Positions 1-5,832 of a DNA stretch of 5,832 nt are shown here, piece by piece. Made by a program: the position numbers and the translations under genes. Numbering within the stretch: the first letter of the stretch is position 1; every line of letters starts with the position of its first letter. The notes beneath the pieces are model-generated. The model made no database searches. It saw only the letters and a program-made list of their open reading frames with translations, and was not told the DNA's origin. This DNA is from Bacteroidota bacterium (GTDB lineage Bacteria > Bacteroidota > Bacteroidia > Bacteroidales > Paludibacteraceae), in assembly GCA_022709605.1 (NCBI GenBank), contig JAKLIM010000093.1, positions 1 to 5,832 on the forward strand, read 5' to 3'.

Positions 1-816
1 ACTGACCCTTTCAGAATGGATGAAATACTTGAATATGTTGATAATTCTGCTCCGGGAAATACAGCTGCAAAAGCATCGGTTGACATAGCTTTGCATGATT
101 TGGCTGGAAAAATAATGGGGCAGCCATGGTATAAAATATGGGGACTTTCGGCTGAAAAAACACCTGTAACTTCCTTTACAATTGGTATCGATACACCTGA
201 AGTTGTCAGACAAAAAGTAAAGGAAGCTGCCGGTTTTAAAATACTGAAAGTTAAACTGGGGCGCGACACCGACAAGGAAATGATTGAAACCATCCGATCG
301 GTTACCAACACACCCATTTGCGTAGATGTAAATCAGGGCTGGACAGATAGAGGTATGGCATTGGAAATGATCCATTGGCTGAAAGAAAAAGGGGTTGTAT
401 TTGTTGAACAGCCACTTCCTAAGGAAAATATCGACGATATGGCCTGGCTAACACAACACAGTCCGTTGCCCACAATTGCCGATGAATTTCTGCAACGCTT
501 ACCCGATGTGAAGCGGGCCTATCAGGTGTATTCGGGCATTAATGTTAAGTTGATGAAATGTGGTGGTATGCGCGAAGCCCACAAAATGATTGACTTAGCC
601 CGGGCTTTGGATATGAAAGTAATGATTGGTTGCATGACCGAAACATCGTGCGCAGTTTCCGCAGCTGCTCAGTTATCACCTCTGGCCGATTGGGCTGATT
701 TAGATGGTAATTTGCTCATTAAAAATGATGTGTTTGAGGGTGTTAAAATTATAGACGGAAAAGTTACACTCAACAAACTGCCCGGACTTGGAATTAAAAA
801 GTTGAAGACAAAATGA
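1..816 (+). CDS. Dipeptide epimerase (L-Ala-D/L-Glu epimerase type), enolase superfamily, 5' end cut by window
   Basis: Cytoplasmic enzyme expected to epimerise the second residue of dipeptides such as L-Ala-D-Glu, a step in recycling murein peptides. The frame is open to base 1 and reads TDPFR before the Met at 16. That Met is therefore internal, and about 90-100 N-terminal residues (most of the capping domain) lie upstream. Counting from the Met at 16, the barrel shows the superfamily catalytic set: KVK at 78-80 (acid/base Lys), metal ligands D104 (VDVNQ), E131 (VEQP) and D156 (IADE), and the opposite Lys K178 (NVKLMKCGG). The C-terminal MTETS at 207-211 and the D-L-D-G motif at 228-231 fit the DxD that binds the dipeptide amino group in known dipeptide epimerases; this separates it from muconate cycloisomerase or o-succinylbenzoate synthase. 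The end (PGLGI) is typical and complete. All catalytic residues expected in this part are present. Exact dipeptide specificity cannot be read, partly because the N-terminal specificity loops are missing. Confidence 0.9.
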   Translation, partial: TDPFRMDEILEYVDNSAPGNTAAKASVDIALHDLAGKIMGQPWYKIWGLSAEKTPVTSFTIGIDTPEVVRQKVKEAAGFKILKVKLGRDTDKEMIETIRSVTNTPICVDVNQGWTDRGMALEMIHWLKEKGVVFVEQPLPKENIDDMAWLTQHSPLPTIADEFLQRLPDVKRAYQVYSGINVKLMKCGGMREAHKMIDLARALDMKVMIGCMTETSCAVSAAAQLSPLADWADLDGNLLIKNDVFEGVKIIDGKVTLNKLPGLGIKKLKTK

Positions 817-899
817 TCAGTGACTTATTGTAATATTTGGGCTATGTAAATGTCTGTAATTCATTGTATTATAATTAGATTTATAAAAACTGACAATAA

Positions 900-917
900 T
901 TTGTATTTATTTACAAA
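900..917. repeat. Inverted repeat TTTGTA-N6-TACAAA over the -33 element
   Basis: Two perfect 6-base arms, 900-905 and 912-917, are separated by 6 bases. The left arm contains the -33 TTTG, so a protein bound here would touch the promoter; it could be an operator. A further TTTGTA half-site lies at 1036-1041. The arms are short and AT-rich, so chance is a real alternative. Confidence 0.35.
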
Positions 918-932
918 AATTTTTTATATTTG
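900..932 (+). promoter_or_regulatory. Candidate Bacteroidota sigma-ABfr-type promoter for the SusC/SusD pair
   Basis: A TTTG at 900-903 (-33 element) and TATATTTG at 925-932 match the Bacteroidota consensus TTTG / TAnnTTTG, with 21 bases between them, which is within the usual range. Transcription would start near 936-940. That gives a leader of about 325 bases before the SusC ATG. The -7 match is complete, and I found no equally good match elsewhere in the gap. Because AT-rich DNA makes chance matches likely, this remains a prediction. Confidence 0.6.
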
Positions 933-978
933 CATTCTTTAATTAATTATAAAAATACATTCTTTAATTTTATAAAAA
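933..978 (+). repeat. Imperfect direct repeat at the predicted transcription start
   Basis: CATTCTTTAATT occurs at 933-944 and again at 958-969, a 25-base period. Each copy is followed by TATAAAAA (948-955 and 971-978), with a 2-base length difference between copies. The first copy starts immediately after the -7 element. It may be a local duplication, a pair of binding sites, or part of the leader RNA; the function is unknown. Confidence 0.6.
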
Positions 979-1020
979 ATTCAGGAAACGATTAAATACA
1001 TTTTTATTTATAAATTGCTG

Positions 1021-1034
1021 AAATCATGTGATTT
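1021..1034. repeat. Short dyad AAATCA-TG-TGATTT in the SusC leader
   Basis: Perfect 6-base arms flank a 2-base centre. It lies about 85 bases downstream of the predicted transcription start and about 230 bases before the SusC start codon. It could be a site for a dimeric DNA-binding protein. It does not match the classical CRP site (TGTGA-N6-TCACA). The evidence is symmetry alone. Confidence 0.3.
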
Positions 1035-1263
1035 ATTTGTAAAATGAAACAGTATTTCAAAGATAATTTCAATTCGTTTTCATATTAAAATTAATAAATT
1101 CTTTTTAATAGTATTGATTTAAACATCATAACTTTTAGAATTTATGGTGCTTATTTTTTATAAACAGTTCTTTTACTAAATTGGTTTGTTCGCCTCAAAC
1201 CAAAATAAAAAATCGAAAATGCAAGGCGCAATTAATCATTTATTTATCCTTAAATTAAAAATC

Positions 1264-4200
1264 ATGATTGAAACAATTCGGGAAAAATGGATTCGTTTGG
1301 GTATTACCTGCCTTCTGGTATTTTTTACCATTTCTGTTGGTTATGCACAAACAAAAGTAATTAAAGGGAAAGTGGTTGATACAGACAATCAACCGGTTAT
1401 CGGGGCAACAGTTAAGATTGTAGGTACAACTACCGGAACCATAACTGATGCCAAAGGGCTTTACACAATCAATGCATTGCCAAAAAACACCATCAGTTTT
1501 TCTTATGTGGGCTATCAAACAATTGAAGAAGTTGTTGGTACACGTACCGAAATTAATGTAAAACTAATTGAAGATGCCAAAATGCTGGAGGAAACTGTAG
1601 TGATTGGCGAGTTTGGTGTTAAGAGAATCGAACGTTCAGTAGGAGCAGCCATTCAAAACATCAAAGGTTCCGACATTGCGGAGTCCGGTCGTCAAAATTT
1701 CATTAATTCATTGCAGGGACGTGTAGCCGGGGTTAATATAACAGCTTCTTCCGGTTCACCGGGATCATCAACCACCGTTGTATTTCGTGCGCCAACTTCT
1801 ATTTCAGGAAATAATAGTCCGCTCTATGTAATCGATGGTATTCCGGTAAGTAACAGCACTTTCGATATGAATACTCAGTTTGCAAAGGCTGCCACCAGTG
1901 CGCAGGGCATGCAAAATGACTTTACCAACCGCGGTTCGGATATCGACCCGAATAACATTGAAAGTATGTCCGTATTAAAAGGTGCTGCTGCAGCTGCACT
2001 TTATGGTTCCGATGCTTCGAACGGTGCAATTATTATTACTACCAAAAAAGGGAAATCAGGCAAAGCAAAAGTTTCTTATAGCAACATGGTTAAATTCGAT
2101 GTTGTAAACAGATATCCTGAAATTCAAAAAATGTATGATCAGGGTGCGTATGGCACAACCAATTACTATAATGCAGGAAAATGGGGTGCACCTTATGCGC
2201 CAAACACAACACTTTACGATAATATCGGCGAATTATTTCAAACGGGTATCAACAAACAACACAATTTAGTTTTTGATGCCGGAAACGATATTATGACCAT
2301 CAGAGCATCAGCCAGTATCTTGGATCAGACAGGTGTAGTGCCTGTGGCTGGTTACAAGCGAAAAAATCTTACGATTGCCGGAACTATTAAAGCGGCCGAC
2401 TGGGTAAACATTAGTGCTTCTATGCAGTATATCAATAGTTTAAATAATAAAGTGCCCAAAGGTGCCGGTGGAATACTTGATTTGGCTTTGAGATGGCCAA
2501 TTACCGATAACATGCAAAATTATTTAGCTGCTGATGGTACTTCAATCAAATATCCGGACAGATATCAGGACATCGATATCCTCAATCCTTATTACGATAT
2601 TTATCGAAACAAAAGGCAAGATGCTACAGATCGTTTTATTTCTACCATGAATCTGACAGTAACACCTTTCAAAGATTTTGAATTAAGAGCACTGGTTGGA
2701 TGGGATATTTCATCAAGTAATTACATCACTTCCATTAATCCACAATTTACCACTTCGACCACTAAGAGTGGAAGTTACGATCAATCATCAGTTGTAGAAT
2801 CAAACCCTACCATAAATTTACTTGCATCTTATACAAAAAAATTAAACAAGTTTGATTTTTCGGTGCAGGCAGGTTACAACCAATCTGAAAATGGTTCAAA
2901 AACGTTAGCTGTTCATGGTGAGAACTTTTATATCCAGGATTTTCAATCCATCAACAATTGCGATCCATTGACAATTACAACGTTACAAGCTACAAGAATT
3001 CGCAGAATTCAGGCTGTTTTCGGATCGTTTATGGCTTCGTATGGCAATCTTGCCTTTTTAACATTAAGAGGACGTAACGATTGGTCGTCGACACTTCCAA
3101 TCGAAAACAGATCTTATTTTTATCCAGCTGCCGATTTTAGTTTTATTTTATCGGAACTTCCGTTTATGAAAAATCATTCTAAAACCTGGAGTTATGTGAA
3201 ACTAAGAGGTTCGATGGCACAGGTGGGAAAAGATGCTCCTCCGTTGTCAATCACACCATCGCTTGCACTTCAAACTACTACAAGTGCAGGCTATGCGTAT
3301 GGTTTTACCGGTCCAAACAAAAGTCTGAAACCTGAAATAGATCAGGCGTGGGAAGTGGGTATCGAAGGTCGCTTGTTCGACAACAGACTTAGTTTTGATT
3401 TGGCCTATTACGACACACAGTCTAATGATCAGATTATTACCGGTTTCCGTATGTCGTATGCCACAGGTTTTGTGCTGAATAACCGCAATATGGGTTCATT
3501 TAAAACAAACGGTTTTGAATTTTTACTGAATTATGACGTGTTGAGAAGCAAAGATTGGTTGGTTAATGTGGGTATTAACGGAAGTAAAAACTTCAGCGAA
3601 GTTTTATCTTTACCAACAGGTGTAACCGAATATTATAATTCAGCTACCTGGGTTTCCGGAAATATTCGTAATGGTATAATGGTTGGAAGTCCGATCACAA
3701 CATTAACCGGACAGGATTATCAGAAGAATGCCAAAGGACAAATTTTAGTGGATCCTACAAGCGGATTACCTTTAGTAAACAGCACCTGGTCAGTTATTGG
3801 CGACAGAGAACCCGAATTATCTTATGGTTTTATAGCAAAAGTAAGCTATAAAAATATTTCATTATCCTGCTTATTAAATGGCAAATTAGGAACTGAAGTT
3901 GTAAACGGAACAAAACGCATTATGATGACAAATGGTTCAAGTTTGGAGTCGGTTGCACAAAGAGAAATGGGAGCAGTAATTTTCGACGGAGTTCTTAAAG
4001 ACGGCAAAGAGGAAACAGCAAATCCGAACCCAAATAACATTGCAGTTCGTTTGGGCGATTTAAGTAGTGGATATGCCGGAGTAGATCCAAACTGGATCGA
4101 AAAGGATATAAATTATTTAAATTTATCCGAAATAAGACTGGCTTACAATTTTGAGAAAAAACTGATCAATAAAATTTCAGGAAATCTGGTGTCAGCTTTT

Positions 4201-4371
4201 TCTGTATATCTGTCTGGTAATGATTTGTTTCTGTTAACGAATTATTCCGGAATCGATCCTGTAGGAAACGCTACATCGTCGGCAATAGGCGGAACAGGTG
4301 GTGTTGGTTTCGATATGTTGAGTATCGGTGCCCCACGCGGATTCTCTTGTGGATTAAATATAACTTTTTAA
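1264..4371 (+). CDS. SusC/RagA-family TonB-dependent outer-membrane transporter
   Basis: A 22-stranded-type outer-membrane barrel that should import a ligand handed over by the SusD-like lipoprotein encoded 12 bases downstream, powered by TonB-ExbBD. The protein has 1035 residues, normal for SusC. A signal peptide spans about 1-28 (REKWIRLG, then a hydrophobic stretch ending VGYA-Q). A carboxypeptidase-regulatory-like beta-sandwich follows at about 33-103 (IKGKVVDTDNQPVIGATV). The TonB-box region is near 108-116 (LEETVVIGE), and the plug runs from about 120 to 262, with LYVIDGIP at 187-194, VLKGAAAAALYG at 237-248 and the IIITTKKGK signature at 256-264. The barrel follows and ends in an aromatic residue (NITF). 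There is no STN domain before the beta-sandwich, so signalling through an anti-sigma partner is unlikely. The EFGVKR segment after the TonB box resembles the LGIKR subgroup of SusC proteins. I chose ATG 1264 because it places the signal peptide directly at the N terminus; TTG 1186 and ATG 1219 would add a non-signal extension. There is no Shine-Dalgarno, only A-rich upstream sequence. The substrate is not deducible. Confidence 0.95.
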   Translation: MIETIREKWIRLGITCLLVFFTISVGYAQTKVIKGKVVDTDNQPVIGATVKIVGTTTGTITDAKGLYTINALPKNTISFSYVGYQTIEEVVGTRTEINVKLIEDAKMLEETVVIGEFGVKRIERSVGAAIQNIKGSDIAESGRQNFINSLQGRVAGVNITASSGSPGSSTTVVFRAPTSISGNNSPLYVIDGIPVSNSTFDMNTQFAKAATSAQGMQNDFTNRGSDIDPNNIESMSVLKGAAAAALYGSDASNGAIIITTKKGKSGKAKVSYSNMVKFDVVNRYPEIQKMYDQGAYGTTNYYNAGKWGAPYAPNTTLYDNIGELFQTGINKQHNLVFDAGNDIMTIRASASILDQTGVVPVAGYKRKNLTIAGTIKAADWVNISASMQYINSLNNKVPKGAGGILDLALRWPITDNMQNYLAADGTSIKYPDRYQDIDILNPYYDIYRNKRQDATDRFISTMNLTVTPFKDFELRALVGWDISSSNYITSINPQFTTSTTKSGSYDQSSVVESNPTINLLASYTKKLNKFDFSVQAGYNQSENGSKTLAVHGENFYIQDFQSINNCDPLTITTLQATRIRRIQAVFGSFMASYGNLAFLTLRGRNDWSSTLPIENRSYFYPAADFSFILSELPFMKNHSKTWSYVKLRGSMAQVGKDAPPLSITPSLALQTTTSAGYAYGFTGPNKSLKPEIDQAWEVGIEGRLFDNRLSFDLAYYDTQSNDQIITGFRMSYATGFVLNNRNMGSFKTNGFEFLLNYDVLRSKDWLVNVGINGSKNFSEVLSLPTGVTEYYNSATWVSGNIRNGIMVGSPITTLTGQDYQKNAKGQILVDPTSGLPLVNSTWSVIGDREPELSYGFIAKVSYKNISLSCLLNGKLGTEVVNGTKRIMMTNGSSLESVAQREMGAVIFDGVLKDGKEETANPNPNNIAVRLGDLSSGYAGVDPNWIEKDINYLNLSEIRLAYNFEKKLINKISGNLVSAFSVYLSGNDLFLLTNYSGIDPVGNATSSAIGGTGGVGFDMLSIGAPRGFSCGLNITF

Positions 4372-4383
4372 TTTTGATACAAT

Positions 4384-5832
4384 ATGAAAAAAATATTAAT
4401 ATCATTAGCAATATTATCGACAGTGTTTATTGCTTCGTCGTGCGACGATTATTTAGATGTCAATAAAAATATCGACACGCCCGATTGGGTTGAGCCTAAT
4501 TTGAGATTAGCGCCAATTTTATCAGGATTCACATCAAATTACTGGGATGCAAGAATTATTGCTCCAATGAGTCAGTATTTGAATGGAAGTACCGTGCTCG
4601 GTGCAACTTACGGCGCACAAATGTATTATGCACCTACGAGTGATTATGCCGAGACCTTTAAAATGGTTTACTGGATTTGGGGACAGAACCTCGAAGATAT
4701 GATTAACGACGGCAAAAAATTGAATCAACCTTTGTATGCCGGTATTGGTTTGGCGCTTAAAGCGTACGGTTGGTACCAAATGACTTCGATTCACGGCGAA
4801 TTGCCTTGTAAACAATTTCTTGATCCGGGACGTACAGTTTTCGACTACGATTCTCAGGAATATATTTACAGTCAATCGCGTCAGTGGGCAAAAGAAGCGA
4901 TTGATATTTTAAGTAAAGCAGATGCCACTGTTTATCCGGCTTCGTTGAAAAACAACGACCTGATGTACAAAGGCGACAAATCAAAATGGTTAAAATTTGC
5001 TTATGGTGTTTTAGCAAAAAACTACATTACAATTTCAGGTAAAAATGTAGCATATCTTGATTCGGCGATTACAGCAGTAAACAATTCGATGACCAGCCAG
5101 GCCGACGATGCAACGGTTATTAACGCCGGAGGTTCAGTTTCGGCTCAGGTTAATTTCTTTGGTGTGTTGCGTGGAAATCTTTCAACTGCTTTGAATCAAT
5201 CGGATTATATGGTTGATCTGATGACAGGTAAAGTGAAATTATTCGATACCAATACCGGAAATCTTGTTACATCGGGTGGTGTTGATCAGTTAATGGCTAA
5301 ACAATACATTACTGATACACTTACACTTGACCCAAGAGCTATCTGTTATTTTGGAACAACTGATACCATGCCGAATGATTTGAATTCAATAAATTTAAAA
5401 ACCTATAAATTTGTTGGAACAAAACCCGGTCAAGCAAGTCAGGTAACTTTATTTGGCACTACGGCGGCACCATCAGCTGCTACTTCCGGAATTGGAAGAT
5501 GGATTTTCAGGGACAATGCTCCATATCTTATCATGACTTATTCCGAACTTCAGTTTATCAAAGCAGAAGCTGAATACCGTAAAAATATGAAATCGGAAGC
5601 ATTGGCAACATTTAAAAAAGCGGTGGATGCAAGTATAAAAACTACTGCAGCTTATATTGTACCAGGCACAGCCGTGAAAGGCACAAACGGAAAACAAAGT
5701 TCAGTGATTGGTGATAAAATCAGCTCAGCGAAGTACAATTCATTTGCCACAACCTATTTGAACAGTGCTTATGTGAATAATCTGCCGTTAGCCGATTTTG
5801 AACTGGCACACGTAATGATGCAAAAATATGTG
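4384..5832 (+). CDS. SusD-like surface lipoprotein (SusD-like_2 / RagB type), 3' end cut by window
   Basis: Substrate-binding lipoprotein expected to sit on the cell surface as a lid on the SusC barrel encoded just upstream. The frame is open for 483 codons to the last base with no stop. The signal peptide is MKKILISLAILSTVFIASS, followed by lipidated Cys20 (ASSC) and acidic residues (CDDYLDVN), the usual start of SusD proteins and consistent with surface export. The helical TPR-like region includes MVYWIWGQNLEDMI (94-107), YAGIGLALKAYGWYQMT (118-134) and the GELP plus FDYDSQEYIYSQ segments (138-164). Family features further on are KWLKFAYGVLAKNYI (201-215) and PYLIMTYSELQFIKAEAEYR (380-399). 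These fit the SusD-like_2 family better than classical SusD. The last residues (LAHVMMQKYV) match the part before the conserved C-terminal tail, so probably some 40-80 residues are missing. The 12-base gap after the SusC stop, with no terminator between, indicates co-transcription. There is no Shine-Dalgarno before the ATG. The ligand is unknown. Confidence 0.92.
   Translation, partial: MKKILISLAILSTVFIASSCDDYLDVNKNIDTPDWVEPNLRLAPILSGFTSNYWDARIIAPMSQYLNGSTVLGATYGAQMYYAPTSDYAETFKMVYWIWGQNLEDMINDGKKLNQPLYAGIGLALKAYGWYQMTSIHGELPCKQFLDPGRTVFDYDSQEYIYSQSRQWAKEAIDILSKADATVYPASLKNNDLMYKGDKSKWLKFAYGVLAKNYITISGKNVAYLDSAITAVNNSMTSQADDATVINAGGSVSAQVNFFGVLRGNLSTALNQSDYMVDLMTGKVKLFDTNTGNLVTSGGVDQLMAKQYITDTLTLDPRAICYFGTTDTMPNDLNSINLKTYKFVGTKPGQASQVTLFGTTAAPSAATSGIGRWIFRDNAPYLIMTYSELQFIKAEAEYRKNMKSEALATFKKAVDASIKTTAAYIVPGTAVKGTNGKQSSVIGDKISSAKYNSFATTYLNSAYVNNLPLADFELAHVMMQKYV

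Larger units (their letters stand above)
817..1263. other. AT-rich intergenic region and presumed 5' leader of the SusC/SusD operon
   Basis: This is a 447-base stretch with no supportable gene on either strand. It is much more AT-rich than the flanking genes. It separates the epimerase from the SusC gene and contains a candidate promoter, an inverted repeat, a direct repeat and a short dyad, listed separately. I see no convincing GC-rich hairpin followed by a T run after the epimerase stop, so the end of that transcript is not defined. I recognise no tRNA, riboswitch or known small RNA here. Confidence 0.75.

Noticed and set aside
831..840. Possible second promoter around TAATATTTGG just after the epimerase stop
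   Set aside because: The -7 TAnnTTTG pattern is not met (AATATTTG), and the nearest upstream TTG is 27 bases away, too far for a -33 element.
1083..1110. Hairpin with 8-base arms TATTAAAA / TTTTAATA and a 12-base loop
   Set aside because: The stem is entirely A-T with a large loop, so it would be weak. Such repeats are expected by chance in DNA this AT-rich, and it does not resemble a terminator.
1186..1263. In-frame N-terminal extension of the SusC gene from TTG 1186 or ATG 1219
   Set aside because: It would put 15-26 polar, Lys/Asn-rich residues before an otherwise normal signal peptide, and the family normally starts right at the KWIRLG-type signal sequence. ATG 1264 is the better start.
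1255..1518. Open frame on the minus strand
   Set aside because: It is antisense to the SusC signal and beta-sandwich region, its product resembles no known protein, and it is explained by the codon pattern of the real gene.
3846..4040. Open frame on the minus strand
   Set aside because: It is a short antisense frame inside the SusC barrel with no family resemblance.
4534..5017. Two overlapping minus-strand open frames (4534-4875 and 4757-5017)
   Set aside because: Both lie opposite the SusD-like gene, whose + strand reading shows clear family motifs across the same bases.
5473..5697. Cys- and Phe-rich minus-strand open frame
   Set aside because: It is antisense to the conserved MTYSELQFIKAEAEYR part of the SusD-like gene. 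The odd Cys/Phe content is what antisense reading of Lys/Glu/Ala-rich codons gives.

Overview
The window looks like chromosomal DNA from a member of the Bacteroidota. Three things point there: a SusC/SusD-type outer-membrane uptake pair, a promoter of the Bacteroidota type (TTTG ... TAnnTTTG), and A-rich translation starts without a Shine-Dalgarno sequence. The coding DNA is moderately AT-rich and the intergenic DNA very AT-rich. I cannot name a genus from the sequence.

Layout, all on the + strand. (1) Positions 1-816 hold the 3' three quarters of an enolase-superfamily dipeptide epimerase (L-Ala-D/L-Glu epimerase type). Its start lies upstream of the window. (2) Positions 817-1263 are a 447-base AT-rich gap. 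It holds a good candidate Bacteroidota promoter (900-932), an inverted repeat over the -33 element, a direct repeat beginning at the predicted transcription start, and a short dyad at 1021-1034. If the promoter is used, the next gene has an untranslated leader of about 325 bases. (3) Positions 1264-4371 hold a complete SusC/RagA-family TonB-dependent outer-membrane transporter of 1035 residues. (4) Positions 4384-5832 hold a SusD-like surface lipoprotein of the SusD-like_2 type. It starts 12 bases after the SusC stop and is open to the window edge (483 residues seen).

The SusC and SusD proteins should form one uptake complex: the lipoprotein captures the substrate and acts as a lid on the TonB-powered barrel. 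No glycoside hydrolase, peptidase or regulator is visible, so the substrate cannot be read from this window. The neighbouring dipeptide epimerase, which in known cases acts on murein-derived or other dipeptides, makes a peptide substrate a reasonable but unproven idea. The long gap with its own promoter argues that the epimerase is not in the same operon. I see no evidence for a new kind of system; the least explained part is the leader region.
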